From Microbacterium sp. RU33B (GTDB taxonomy: Bacteria > Actinomycetota > Actinomycetes > Actinomycetales > Microbacteriaceae), in the NCBI RefSeq assembly GCF_900155915.1, contig NZ_FTPO01000001.1, positions 682,001 through 746,000 of the forward strand: a stretch of DNA of 64,000 nucleotides. The letters run 5' to 3'. How positions within the stretch are numbered: the first letter of the stretch is position 1; every line of letters begins with the position of its first letter. The notes beneath the pieces were generated by a model. The model ran no database searches, was not told the DNA's origin, and saw only the letters and a list, made by a program, of their open reading frames with translations. Below are positions 28,016 through 37,604 of the stretch, piece after piece. The position numbers and the translations under genes were made by a program.

Positions 28016-28049
28016 GGCGACACCGCCTTCCTGTTCGGGTGCTCCACCA

Positions 28050-28397
28050 TCATCCCGTGAGGTAGACCCACGCCGTGCGACCGCTGGCCAGAGTGACCTG
28101 CTCGCGGCGGAACATGAGCACCTCGAACTGGTCGGCCGCGTCGAGCTCGTCCTCGGTGAAGCGGTACACCTTGCCGATGATCTTGTCGCGCGGGTCGCCC
28201 GTGCGGCGGAGCACGGGATGCTGCGACGTGCCGGTCAGTTCACCGAAGCGCGGATCGGCCATGTCGGCGTAGTCGAGCGTGAAGCCCGGGAGCATGTCGT
28301 CCTCTGCGGAGAAGATCCTGCCCAGGATCGCGCGCTGCAGCTCGGCGAGCTGCAGCGCGCCGTAGCTGAAGACGAGCTGATCCGGATCGTCCGTCAT
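28050..28397 (-). CDS. Gamma-glutamylcyclotransferase-fold protein (AIG2-like)
   Basis: 115 residues. LVFSYGALQLAELQ carries the YGxL-type glycine loop of the GGCT fold, and the acidic DEDELDAAD-like stretch (EDELDAADQFEV) holds the candidate catalytic Glu. AWVYLTG ends the domain. The substrate is unknown. TAGCCT 6 nt upstream fixes the start and implies a leaderless transcript separate from the SixA gene 34 nt downstream. Confidence 0.82.
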   Translation of the reverse strand: MTDDPDQLVFSYGALQLAELQRAILGRIFSAEDDMLPGFTLDYADMADPRFGELTGTSQHPVLRRTGDPRDKIIGKVYRFTEDELDAADQFEVLMFRREQVTLASGRTAWVYLTG

Positions 28398-28403
28398 GCG
28401 CCC

Positions 28404-28409
28404 AGGCTA
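28404..28409 (-). promoter_or_regulatory. Putative leaderless -10 of the GGCT-fold gene
   Basis: TAGCCT on the minus strand, 6 nt before the ATG at 28397. Confidence 0.6.
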
Positions 28410-28443
28410 CCCAGCGCCGGCGCTCGTCCGCGAGGGCGATGAC

Positions 28444-28469
28444 CGGGGGAGCCGCACGGGGCTCCCCCG
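28444..28469. promoter_or_regulatory. GC-rich inverted repeat directly upstream of a leaderless -10
   Basis: CGGGGGAGCC and GGCTCCCCCG with a 6-nt loop. It ends one base before the TAGTGT box at 28471, so it covers the -35 region of the next gene: either an operator or a terminator for stray upstream transcription. Confidence 0.45.
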
Positions 28470-28470
28470 A

Positions 28471-28476
28471 TAGTGT
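28471..28476 (+). promoter_or_regulatory. Putative leaderless -10 of the 93-residue membrane protein
   Basis: TAGTGT, 6 nt before the GTG at 28483. Confidence 0.6.
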
Positions 28477-28482
28477 CGGACT

Positions 28483-28764
28483 GTGGCAGGTCAGAAGAAG
28501 ACGATGACGCTCGCGTGGCTCGGAGCCGGTGCCGTCGCCGCTGCGGGCCTGATCATCGTCGCGATCGGACTCTTCACACCGGTGGGGGCCGCGTCCTTCG
28601 GCTGGTTCGCGTACCAGCCCCTCGCGAACGCTGCTTTCCTCTCCGGCGGATCAGCGTTCGTCCTTTCGCAGATCACCGCCGGGGGATTTCTCGTCCTCGC
28701 AGTCGGACTCATCGCGCTCGCGTACCTCGCCGGCCGAGCTTCGGGTCGCAGATCCCGACCGTAG
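28483..28764 (+). CDS. Small uncharacterised membrane protein
   Basis: 93 residues, no recognised family. Two strongly hydrophobic helices (about residues 9-30 and 61-85) enclose a short loop, FGWFAYQPLANAAF, that is probably outside the membrane; the ends are basic (QKKT and RASGRRSRP). The GTG start is supported by the -10 at 28471. Confidence 0.72.
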   Translation: MAGQKKTMTLAWLGAGAVAAAGLIIVAIGLFTPVGAASFGWFAYQPLANAAFLSGGSAFVLSQITAGGFLVLAVGLIALAYLAGRASGRRSRP

Positions 28765-28895
28765 AGCTCCGCTTCCACGCCCGCCTGGATCTCCACCTTC
28801 AGGCGGAGGCAGGAGGCTCTGTGGAGTCCGAAGGTCGGATCATCATCGACGTTCAGATCCCGAGCTCAGACAGCGGGACTGTCGGGGTCACGCAG

Positions 28896-28901
28896 TAGGT
28901 T
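28896..28901 (+). promoter_or_regulatory. Putative leaderless -10 of the 162-residue protein
   Basis: TAGGTT, 6 nt before the GTG at 28908; this argues against an in-frame GTG at 28902. Confidence 0.6.
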
Positions 28902-28907
28902 GTGCGC

Positions 28908-29396
28908 GTGAGTATGCAGAGGAGTCTGGTCGCCGATGGGCCGGCACCGGAGATCGCGTCGGAGCTCGCCGTCTTCGGACGCTTCGTGGGCGGGTGGCGG
29001 GTGCGCAATGCGCTGTACAGCGAGGCGACCCAGTCCTGGTCCGAAAGCGAACTGGTGTGGACCTTCGACTGGATCCTCGGTGGCAGGGGAATCCAGGACG
29101 TTCTCATCGATGCGGAAGGATCCGCGTTGGGAACCACCGTACGCACCTGGGATCCGCGGGTGGGCTGGAGAGTGGTCTGGTTCTGTCCGCGGGCTGCAGA
29201 ACACGTCGTTCTCACCGCGAGCGAGGTCGAGGACCGGATCGAGCTCGACGGAGTGCAAGCGGACGGTCGCCGGGTGAGGTGGATCTTCAGCGGCATCGCG
29301 CCGGACGCGTTCACCTGGGACGGGTGGTGTTCGAACGACGATGGCGGCACGTGGTGGCACGAACAGCACATGGATGTGCGACGCCTGACTCGGTGA
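28908..29396 (+). CDS. Uncharacterised protein, possibly DUF1579/lipocalin-like
   Basis: 162 residues. No signal peptide. The alternating hydrophobic pattern and Trp-rich strands (FVGGWRVRNALY, then VWTFDWILGGRGIQDV, then VGWRVVWFCPRAAEHV) resemble small beta-barrel DUF1579-type proteins, in which W-I-L-G-G-R recurs, but I would not assign a ligand. It is apparently monocistronic. Confidence 0.7.
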   Translation: MSMQRSLVADGPAPEIASELAVFGRFVGGWRVRNALYSEATQSWSESELVWTFDWILGGRGIQDVLIDAEGSALGTTVRTWDPRVGWRVVWFCPRAAEHVVLTASEVEDRIELDGVQADGRRVRWIFSGIAPDAFTWDGWCSNDDGGTWWHEQHMDVRRLTR

Positions 29397-29924
29397 ACGA
29401 CCAGCGGAGGGCGCTGTAGACCGGAGTTCGGGCGCAGGGTGCCGGACCGGACCTTGCCATGCGAATCGGCGCTCGTCCGACACCTCCGGCCTGACGGGGG
29501 GCGAGTCAGGGCCACGGAAGGGTCTGTCTCCTCCTTCGCGTCCGGTTCGGCTCGTGCGAGAGACCCACGCGCACGAGACCTATCGCGTGGGCGGGACGGG
29601 TGCTTCCAGGACGAAGAAGATGAAGCCCCGGGCGCTCCGCAGTCTCATGGGGCCCTCGCGGGGCCGCGCGGCAGAGGGCGCCGAGTCACGGGCCTAGGGT
29701 AGCGGGGCGCAGAAAGTTGATGTGCTCGAGAGCAGGTCCCGTGGCGGAGACCCGGGGAGGGTCCCGCTGCGAGGCTTTCGCGTCCAGCAGTCGCCATGGC
29801 CCCGTCACCGGCCTCTCACGGATCCGTGCCGGAGGATGGGGCACGCACACGGTGAGCGTCCTCTCGTCCACCGTCGGGAGCATCTGTCATGACCGGGCGC
29901 GAGGCGACGCTGTAGTCTCGGCGG
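29397..29924. other. 528-bp stretch with no gene I can support
   Basis: Short open frames exist on both strands, but none has a start context, recognisable motifs or normal composition. The only feature I can name is the -10 of the next gene at its right end (29913-29918). It may be decayed coding sequence, but I could not match it to anything. Confidence 0.5.
29913..29918 (+). promoter_or_regulatory. Putative leaderless -10 of the GH16 gene
   Basis: TAGTCT, 6 nt before the GTG at 29925. Confidence 0.6.
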
Positions 29925-30671
29925 GTGATGACCTGGTCGGAGGAGTTCGACGGCCCGGCCGGTGCTCCTCCGGATCCGTCGGTGTGGGTGGCCGAGGTGG
30001 GTGGGGGCGGGTGGGGTGATGCCCAGGAACAGACCTACACCAGGCCGCCAGCCAACGCCTCTCTCACAGGTCGCGGGGAGCTGGCGATCGTCGCTCGTGC
30101 TGAGGCCGATGGCGGCGTCTCCTCCGCGCGGCTGACCACCCGCGGCCGCGTCGCGTTCCGCTACGGCGTCATCGCGGCTCGGATGAAGGTCCCGGCGGGC
30201 GCGGGCGTGTGGCCGGCATTCTGGCTGCTCGGTACCGACATCGGGGAGGTCGGCTGGCCGGGATGCGGCGAGATCGACGTCATGGAGCACGTCGGTGCAG
30301 ACCCGTACTCGGTTCACGGAACCGTGCATGGGCCCGGGTACGCAGGAGTCGGTTCGGGGATCGGATCACGTCACGTCACCCCCTCACTGCTCTCGGACCG
30401 GTTCCGCACGTACGCGGTCGAGTGGAAGCCCGACGAGGTGAGCTGGAGCGTGGATGGACACGAGTACTTCCGCGTCACCCCGGACGACATTCCCGGGCCG
30501 TGGCTCTTCAACCGTCCCTTCTTCCTCCTCATCAATCTTGCGATCGGTGGCGCGTGGCCCGGAAACGAGGCGGTCGCATCGACCCTTCCCGCGGAGCTCC
30601 TCGTCGACTGGATACGCGTCGTCGGCTCCGAGATCAGCTATTCGAAGCCTTCGCCACGTGGCTACCCGTAG
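29925..30671 (+). CDS. Glycoside hydrolase family 16 (beta-glucanase-like)
   Basis: 248 residues forming one GH16 domain. The catalytic signature GEIDVMEHVG contains nucleophile E116, D118 and acid/base E121. WPAFWLLGTD before it and the C-terminal FNRPFFLLINLAIGG are typical of laminarinases and related beta-1,3-glucanases. No signal peptide or carbohydrate-binding module is present, unusual for an enzyme acting on large external glucans. Start GTG is set by TAGTCT 6 nt upstream; GTG-ATG doublet leaves a one-codon uncertainty. Confidence 0.9.
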   Translation: MMTWSEEFDGPAGAPPDPSVWVAEVGGGGWGDAQEQTYTRPPANASLTGRGELAIVARAEADGGVSSARLTTRGRVAFRYGVIAARMKVPAGAGVWPAFWLLGTDIGEVGWPGCGEIDVMEHVGADPYSVHGTVHGPGYAGVGSGIGSRHVTPSLLSDRFRTYAVEWKPDEVSWSVDGHEYFRVTPDDIPGPWLFNRPFFLLINLAIGGAWPGNEAVASTLPAELLVDWIRVVGSEISYSKPSPRGYP

Positions 30672-30696
30672 CGCACGACGCCCGCACCGTCGCGGA

Positions 30697-31599
30697 TCAC
30701 GTGCTTGTCCGAGTGTCCTCGGCGGTGTCCTCGTGTCGGGGCGCGGGTGGTTCGGCGGTCGCGGCCCAGCTGGCGAGCAGCTTGAGGGCGTCGTCGGAGG
30801 GTGAGCCGGGTTCGGCGGTGAAGGTCGACAGCTGCAGCCCGGGGTCGGCCGGGAGCTCGAACGCTTCGTAGGTGAGTTCGAGGTCGCCCACGACGGGGTG
30901 GTGGATGCGTTTGACGCCGGTGCGGTGATAGCGCACGTCGTGTGCCGCCCACAGGGTGCGGAAGGTCTGCGATCGCGTGGAGAGCTCGCCGACGAGATCG
31001 GTGAGGCGCTTGTCGTAGGGATTGCGTCCGGCGTCGCTGCGCATTCCGGCGACGAACTCCTGGACGACCTTGTCCCAATCGGGGTAGAAGTCGTGGGCCG
31101 CCGGGTTGAAGAACGCGAATCGTGCACTGTTGGGGACGGGTTCGGCGAACACCGGCGAGTAGAGTGCCCGGCCGAGGCGGTTCGCGGCGACGTAGTCGTA
31201 GTAGTTGTTGCGGATGATCGCCGGCGCTTCGGTGATCGCGTCGAGAAGTCGCTGGATGCTGGGCCGCAGCGCGTGGTCGCCGGATCGGCTGCGGGGCTTG
31301 CGGGCGATGGGGGAGGCGTTCGCGGCCCGGGCGAGATCGTGCAGGTGCGCGGTCTCGGCGTCGTCGAGCTGGAGGGCGCGTGCCAGGGAGTCCAGCACGC
31401 CGTCCGAGACGCCGGAGAGGTCACCGCGTTCGAGACGGGTGTAGTAGTCGACGCTCATCCCGGAGAGCAGCGAGACCTCTTCGCGGCGGAGTCCGGGTAC
31501 GCGGCGATTGCCGCCGAAGGCCGGAAGCCCCGCCTGGTCGGGAGTGATGCGTGCGCGCCGAGTGGTGAGGAACTCGCGTACGTCGCTCCGGTTGTCCAT
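30697..31599 (-). CDS. XRE-type regulator with MmyB-like ligand domain
   Basis: 300 residues. An N-terminal helix-turn-helix (RREEVSLLSGMSVDYYTRLERG) is followed by the MmyB-type C-terminal domain (RNNYYDYVAANRLGRALYSP, with a FFNPAAHDFYPDW segment). Such regulators in actinobacteria usually sit beside short-chain dehydrogenases or aldo/keto reductases, as here: the divergent aldo/keto reductase begins 126 bp away. TACGGT 7 nt before the ATG supports this start. Confidence 0.9.
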   Translation of the reverse strand: MDNRSDVREFLTTRRARITPDQAGLPAFGGNRRVPGLRREEVSLLSGMSVDYYTRLERGDLSGVSDGVLDSLARALQLDDAETAHLHDLARAANASPIARKPRSRSGDHALRPSIQRLLDAITEAPAIIRNNYYDYVAANRLGRALYSPVFAEPVPNSARFAFFNPAAHDFYPDWDKVVQEFVAGMRSDAGRNPYDKRLTDLVGELSTRSQTFRTLWAAHDVRYHRTGVKRIHHPVVGDLELTYEAFELPADPGLQLSTFTAEPGSPSDDALKLLASWAATAEPPAPRHEDTAEDTRTST

Positions 31600-31606
31600 G
31601 GCTTCG

Positions 31607-31612
31607 ACCGTA
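31607..31612 (-). promoter_or_regulatory. Putative leaderless -10 of the XRE regulator
   Basis: TACGGT on the minus strand, 7 nt before the ATG at 31599. Confidence 0.55.
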
Positions 31613-31643
31613 CGCCGCTCCACCCCGCTGAGGGAGGTACTGA

Positions 31644-32711
<1,068 letters not shown>

Positions 32712-32761
32712 CCGCGAACGACCGAGGTGCCGCCGGCGCCGTCCCCTTGGAGGAAACACCC

Positions 32762-33634
32762 ATGGAACTCACGTTGAACAACGGCATCCGGATGCCCGCA
32801 CTCGGGTTCGGGGTGTTCCAGACCCCGCCCGACGAGACCATCCACGCGGTGCAGACCGCGCTCGACCTCGGCTACCGTCATATCGACACCGCCGCCGCGT
32901 ACGGCAACGAACGCGAAGTCGGCGAAGCCCTGCGACGCTCGGGGATCGACCGCGAGGACGTGTTCCTCGAGACGAAGGTGTGGATCAGCGACTACGGGTA
33001 CGACCAGACGCTGCACGCGTTCGACAAGAGCGTCGGCAAGCTCGGAATCGACACCCTCGACCTGTTCATCCTCCATCAGGCGCTTCCTTCTCGCTTCGAC
33101 CTCACGATCGGCGCCTACAAGGCTCTGGAGACCCTCCTCGAAGACGGACGCGTGCGGGCGATCGGGGTCAGCAATTTCATGCCCCATCACCTGGCCGCGC
33201 TGTTCGAGCGGACCGGGGTCGTGCCTTCCGTGAACCAGATCGAGGTGCACCCGTACTTCGCGCAGCGAGACGTGCAGGACGCGGATGCCGCAGCCGGCAT
33301 CCTCACCCAGGCCTGGTCGCCGATCGGTGGGATCACCGCCTACCGTGAGGGCGGAGCGAACGCCCTTCACGACCCCACCATCTCCGCCGTCGGCGCGTCC
33401 TACGGCAAGTCGGCGGCGCAGGTCATGCTGCGCTGGCATCTGCAGCAGAGTCGCTCGGCGATCCCCAAGTCCGTCCGCCCCGAACGCATCCGCGAGAACT
33501 TCGACGTGTTCGACTTCGCCCTCACCGACGCAGAACTCGCCGCGATCGATGCGCTCGATACCGGCATCCGCCGCGGCCCCGAACCCGACCAGATCACCCT
33601 CGAAGCGTTCGGACGCGAGATCCCCGACGCCTGA
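32762..33634 (+). CDS. Aldo/keto reductase (2,5-diketo-D-gluconate reductase type)
   Basis: 290 residues. The AKR tetrad is visible: Asp and Tyr in HIDTAAAYGNEREVG, Lys in VFLETKVWI, His in LFILHQALP. The N-terminal NNGIRMPALGFGVFQTP and C-terminal IPKSVRPERIRENFDVFDF are typical of DkgA-type enzymes. TTGGAGG lies 8 nt before the ATG. It differs from its upstream neighbour in subfamily, so the pair is not a recent duplication. Confidence 0.93.
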   Translation: MELTLNNGIRMPALGFGVFQTPPDETIHAVQTALDLGYRHIDTAAAYGNEREVGEALRRSGIDREDVFLETKVWISDYGYDQTLHAFDKSVGKLGIDTLDLFILHQALPSRFDLTIGAYKALETLLEDGRVRAIGVSNFMPHHLAALFERTGVVPSVNQIEVHPYFAQRDVQDADAAAGILTQAWSPIGGITAYREGGANALHDPTISAVGASYGKSAAQVMLRWHLQQSRSAIPKSVRPERIRENFDVFDFALTDAELAAIDALDTGIRRGPEPDQITLEAFGREIPDA

Positions 33635-33737
33635 CCACACCGTCGAACGATCGGACGGAAGCCGAATCGCTCCGCACCCCACCGCACTGGTCGGCGTCCG
33701 TCGCGTCGGCTCGAGCGTCGATGCCAGGATGAGGTCC

Positions 33738-34931
33738 ATGGCATTCGGGATGTCCCGCGACGTGTTGCGTCCCACCGATTCTCCGCGCGCGGATCGAGTG
33801 ACGTATGTCGAGCTGTTCTTCGACCTCGTGTTCGTCCTCGCGTTGACGCAGCTCTCTGCCTATCTCTACGAGAATCAGACACCTCTGGGCGCGCTCGAGG
33901 GTGCCATCATGGTGTGCGCGCTGTGGTGGGCGTGGGTGTCGACGACGTGGGTGACCAACTGGCTCGACCCCGTCAGGCTTCCCGTCCGTGCTGCAGTGAT
34001 CGCGCTGGCGTTCGTCGCGCTCGTGGTCGCCGTGTCGATCGCCGAAGCGTTCGGCGATCGAGCGTGGGCATTCGCCATCGCCTACGTGGTGCTCCAGGTG
34101 GGACGCACGGGATTCATCGTCTGGGCGACCGTGCGTCACGACCGTCGTGTCGCTCGTGATTTCACTCTCGTGCTCGTGTGGACGGTCGCCGGCGGCGCCT
34201 TGTGGATCGTCGGCGCCGTGCTGCCCCTCGCATGGCAGCTGCCCTTCTGGTCCGCGGCGCTCGCCCTCGAACTGCTGGGCACCGTGCTGGGGTTCCCGGT
34301 GCCCGGTCGCAGGAGAGTGCGGCTGAGCTCCTGGGATCTGTCCGGGGCGCACATCGCCGAGCGCACGTCTCTCTTCGTGCTCATCGCCGTCGGCGAAGGA
34401 CTGCTCGTCACCGGCTTCGCCTTCGTGGAGAAGGAGTCGACGGTCGCCTCCGTCGCTGCACTGGTCACGGCGTTCATCGCCGCCGCGGCCGTGTGGTGGA
34501 TCTACTTCGATCACGGCGAGCGCGTCGGCGCGAAGGCGATGGAAGCGTCGGATGAGCCGGCGCGGCTCGCTCGCACTGCGTATACCTGGGTGCACCTTCC
34601 GATCATCGCCGGCATCGTCCTGATGAGCGTCGGGGACAAGGAGATGCTCTCGAACCCCGACCAGCGCGGCCCGGCTGCGACGATCGTCATCGTCGGCGCG
34701 CCGATCCTCTTCCTCACCGGTGTCGCCTTGTTCCGTCGCGTCCTCGAAGGCCGCTGGTCGCGAGCTCAGCCGATCGGCCTCGCCGTTCTCGCTCTGCTCG
34801 CGGGCGCCGCGATCGCGATCCCGTTCCTCGACGCCCTCACGATGTCGATCGTGACGGCGAGTATCCTCGTCGCCGTCGCGGCGGGCGAGACGATCGAGCG
34901 TGTGCGTCGCGGCCATCGCGCGGGCGGGTGA
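33738..34931 (+). CDS. LtrA family membrane protein (low temperature requirement A)
   Basis: 397 residues with about ten hydrophobic helices. VTYVELFFDLVFVLALTQLS near the N-terminus is the diagnostic LtrA motif, and HIAERTSLFVLIAVGEGLL the second conserved block. The family is named from Listeria cold growth; its molecular role is unsettled. CAGGAT lies 7 nt before the ATG at 33738, so I prefer it to the ATG at 33729. Convergent with the DUF445 gene, 16 bp away. Confidence 0.9.
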   Translation: MAFGMSRDVLRPTDSPRADRVTYVELFFDLVFVLALTQLSAYLYENQTPLGALEGAIMVCALWWAWVSTTWVTNWLDPVRLPVRAAVIALAFVALVVAVSIAEAFGDRAWAFAIAYVVLQVGRTGFIVWATVRHDRRVARDFTLVLVWTVAGGALWIVGAVLPLAWQLPFWSAALALELLGTVLGFPVPGRRRVRLSSWDLSGAHIAERTSLFVLIAVGEGLLVTGFAFVEKESTVASVAALVTAFIAAAAVWWIYFDHGERVGAKAMEASDEPARLARTAYTWVHLPIIAGIVLMSVGDKEMLSNPDQRGPAATIVIVGAPILFLTGVALFRRVLEGRWSRAQPIGLAVLALLAGAAIAIPFLDALTMSIVTASILVAVAAGETIERVRRGHRAGG

Positions 34932-34947
34932 CCGCCCCCGGGCTTCG

Positions 34948-36219
34948 TCAGCCGAGGATCGCGTGCGCGATCGTGAAGATCACCAGACCCGCCAGCGCAC
35001 CGACGAACGTGCCGTTCAAGCGGATGTACTGCAGGTCGCGGCCCACCATGAGCTCGATCTTCTCGGTGGTCTCGTCGGCATCCCACTTCTCCACCGTGTC
35101 GGTGATGATCGACGCGATGTCGTGGCGGTAGCGGTCGACGAGGAAGACAGCGGCATCCGTCACCCACGTGTCGACGCGGCGCTGGAGCGACTCCTCTTTC
35201 GTGAGGCGATCGCCGATCTCGACGACGGCGGACGTCGCGCGCAGGCGCAGTCCGCTCCGCGGATCGGCGAGCGAGGCGAGCAGGCCCGCCTTCGCGGTGT
35301 TCCAGGCCTCGGCGGCGAGCTCCCGCACGCGCGGGCTGTCGAACATGCGGCCCTTGGCGTCTTCGAGGCTGCCGATCGTGGCGGGATCGTTCTGCAGATT
35401 GTCGGCGAGGCGCACGAGGTACGCGTCGATCGCCAGACGCGCCGGATGGCGGGGGTCTGCCTGCATCGCCGCGACGAACTTCACGGCCTCCTTGTATACG
35501 GTGTCGTCGACGAGGCGATGGGCGATGCCGGGCACCCACGACGGGAGCCTCCGCGAGACGAGTCCGGCGAAGGTCGCGTGATTGGCGTCGAGCCAGGTGG
35601 CGATGCTGTCGACGCCGAGGTCGACCGCGCCGTGGTGGGCGCCGGCGTCGACGATGCGTCCGAGCCATCCGCCGAGCGGGGGTCCCCACTCCGGCTCGAT
35701 CAGATGCTCGCGCGCGAGATCGGTGATGAGGTCCTGCACGTCGTCGTCGCTCAGCGCTCCCAGAACACCCGCTGCCATGACGGATGCCTCGGAGGTCACA
35801 CGCTCGGCGTGCTCCGGCATCCGGAGCCACTCGCCGAGCTTCGCGGCGATCGCGGTGCCTTCGAGCTTCGTGCGCACGACGTCGCCGCGCAGGAACTCGG
35901 TCTCGACGAACTCGCCGAGGTTGCGTCCGATCTCGTCTTTGCGGTTCGGGATGATCGCAGTGTGCGGGATCGGGATGCCGAGCGGATGCCGGAACAGTGC
36001 CGTCACGGCGAACCAGTCTGCGAGCGCGCCGACCATGCCGCCCTCCGCCGCGGCGCGCACATACGCGAGCCAGGGCACCTGCTGCTGGAACGCGAAGGCG
36101 AACACGAACACGACGGCCATGCCGATGAGGGCTCCGAGGGCGACGCCCTTCATGACGCGCAGCGCCCGGCGTCGCTCCTGATCGGCGGGGCTCAGCTGAG
36201 AAGTGGGGGTGCGAGCCAT
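34948..36219 (-). CDS. DUF445 family membrane protein
   Basis: 423 residues. A hydrophobic N-terminal helix (KGVALGALIGMAVVFVFAF) leads into the hallmark GGMVGALADWFAVTALFRHPLG. A long amphipathic middle follows, and a C-terminal helix (GTFVGALAGLVIFTIAHAIL) closes it, giving a hairpin-like anchor at both ends. Function is unknown. GAGGAT lies 6 nt before the ATG. The 68-bp palindrome lies just upstream of its promoter. Confidence 0.9.
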   Translation of the reverse strand: MARTPTSQLSPADQERRRALRVMKGVALGALIGMAVVFVFAFAFQQQVPWLAYVRAAAEGGMVGALADWFAVTALFRHPLGIPIPHTAIIPNRKDEIGRNLGEFVETEFLRGDVVRTKLEGTAIAAKLGEWLRMPEHAERVTSEASVMAAGVLGALSDDDVQDLITDLAREHLIEPEWGPPLGGWLGRIVDAGAHHGAVDLGVDSIATWLDANHATFAGLVSRRLPSWVPGIAHRLVDDTVYKEAVKFVAAMQADPRHPARLAIDAYLVRLADNLQNDPATIGSLEDAKGRMFDSPRVRELAAEAWNTAKAGLLASLADPRSGLRLRATSAVVEIGDRLTKEESLQRRVDTWVTDAAVFLVDRYRHDIASIITDTVEKWDADETTEKIELMVGRDLQYIRLNGTFVGALAGLVIFTIAHAILG

Positions 36220-36272
36220 TCCGTCATCCTCGCACGCGATCCTGCGGGTCGACCTCGGCCGCGTCGCCCGAC

Positions 36273-36340
36273 TTCGGAGATGCCGACGCTTTTCGGAGCG
36301 CGCCGTGCTCGACTCTCCGAAAAGGGTGGCAATCTCCGAA
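36273..36340. repeat. 68-bp composite palindrome with four TTCGGAG-type copies
   Basis: Left arm 36273-36298 and right arm 36315-36340 are complementary at about 24 of 26 positions, around a 16-nt loop. Each arm itself holds two TTCGGAG copies (TTCGGAGA and TTTTCGGAG on the left; CTCCGAAAA and TCTCCGAA on the right). It lies 25 bp beyond the acyl-CoA dehydrogenase stop and 54 bp upstream of the DUF445 start, outside any gene. Confidence 0.8.
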
Positions 36341-36364
36341 ATCCGGCACGCGGTCGCGGTGGCC

Positions 36365-37531
36365 CTAGGCCTCCACGGGTCCGAGCCACGCGCTCGCGAC
36401 CGTCGAGTGCGCCGACTCGGGGTCGGACGGGTGGAACAGCCCGGCCAGCACGTCGCGATACAGCCGGCCGAGCTCGGAGCGGCTGAAGTACGACGATCCG
36501 CCCGAGACGAGGATCGCGTCGTCGACCACCGACTTCGCCATCGTGACCGCGCGGTGCTTCACGCCGCTCATGTACGAGAACCAGTGCGCGTCGGGCGCCG
36601 CGACCTCGTCGAGCTGACGTGTGAGGGCGGCGATCTGAGGGGGCAGCGCGTCGTAGGCGAGGGCCATGTCGGCGATGCGCCACCGGATGTCGGGATCCTG
36701 GCTGTACGCCGCGCCGGTCTTCTTCGACGTGCGCGTGCGCGCCGTCTCGACGGCGAGATCGAGCGCGCGGCGCGCGATTCCGGTGTACACCGAGGCGAGG
36801 AGCAGTTCGAAGACGCTGAAGATGCCGAACACGATGGGGTCGGGCGTGGGGCCGGGAGCGACGCGGCGCACGACGCGGTCGGCGGGCGCCGTCGCTCCGT
36901 GCAGCTCGGTCGTGCGCGACTGCGTGCCCCGCATGCCCACGGTGTCCCAGTCGTCGCGCGTGACGACGGCATCCGACCGGGGCACGAACGCGTAGACGAG
37001 CTTCGGGCCGTCGGGACTCGTCGTGTCGAGCCCGTGCAGGCCGAGCTGGGTCCACACGGGCGCGAGCGAGGTGAAGATCTTCGTGCCGGTGAACGCGTAG
37101 CCGCCGTCGGGCCGGGGAACGGCGTCGGTGTCACTGCCGAACAGAACCAGGTCGTTGCCCGCCTCGCTGATGCCGAACGCGAACACCTCGCCCCGCGCCG
37201 CGCCTTCCAGCACGAACGTCAGATCGTCGATGCCCCGATCGCGCAGCACCTTGGCCACACCCGTCCACACCAGGTGCATGTTGATCGCGAGCGCGGTCGC
37301 GGGGGCGGCGCCGGCGAGGCGCTGCTGGAGGACGGATGCCTCGGAGAGCCCGAGACCTGCGCCCCCGAGCTCGACGGGGGCCAGGATCGCGAGGTAGCCC
37401 GCCGCCTGCAGATCGGCGAGGTCGTCCTCGGGGAACGTGTTCTCGCGATCGTGCACGGCGGCCCGCTCACGCAGGCGCCCCAGCAGCTCGTCGGGCAGGA
37501 TGGCGGCGGGGTCGAACGCACCGGAGTTCAT
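36365..37531 (-). CDS. Acyl-CoA dehydrogenase family protein
   Basis: Flavoprotein of the acyl-CoA dehydrogenase/DszC-like group, 388 residues. Family segments are LAILAPVELGGAGLGLSEAS, the FAD-contact FAFGISEAGNDL, FTGTKIFTSLAPVW and the C-terminal DAILVSGGSSYFSRSELGRLYRDV. A normal catalytic Glu is not obvious, and the last block resembles monooxygenase-like members, so true acyl-CoA dehydrogenation is uncertain. The ATG at 37531 sits in the context GGAGGCATG shared with the hemQ and amidohydrolase starts. Divergent from the DUF389 gene. Confidence 0.85.
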   Translation of the reverse strand: MNSGAFDPAAILPDELLGRLRERAAVHDRENTFPEDDLADLQAAGYLAILAPVELGGAGLGLSEASVLQQRLAGAAPATALAINMHLVWTGVAKVLRDRGIDDLTFVLEGAARGEVFAFGISEAGNDLVLFGSDTDAVPRPDGGYAFTGTKIFTSLAPVWTQLGLHGLDTTSPDGPKLVYAFVPRSDAVVTRDDWDTVGMRGTQSRTTELHGATAPADRVVRRVAPGPTPDPIVFGIFSVFELLLASVYTGIARRALDLAVETARTRTSKKTGAAYSQDPDIRWRIADMALAYDALPPQIAALTRQLDEVAAPDAHWFSYMSGVKHRAVTMAKSVVDDAILVSGGSSYFSRSELGRLYRDVLAGLFHPSDPESAHSTVASAWLGPVEA

Positions 37532-37604
37532 GCCTCCATTCTTCTCCGCTGCGGCCGATCGAGCCGCGTTCCGCGGCGATCCGTCCTGCGCCATGATGAT
37601 CACC

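Noticed and set aside
29439..29702. Open frame of 87 codons in the gap before GH16
   Set aside because: No -10, no Shine-Dalgarno sequence, residue composition of random GC-rich sequence, no motif.
36273..36340. Simple terminator for the acyl-CoA dehydrogenase
   Set aside because: Position would fit, but the nested four-copy architecture and 26-nt arms are more than a terminator needs, so it is reported as a repeat instead.
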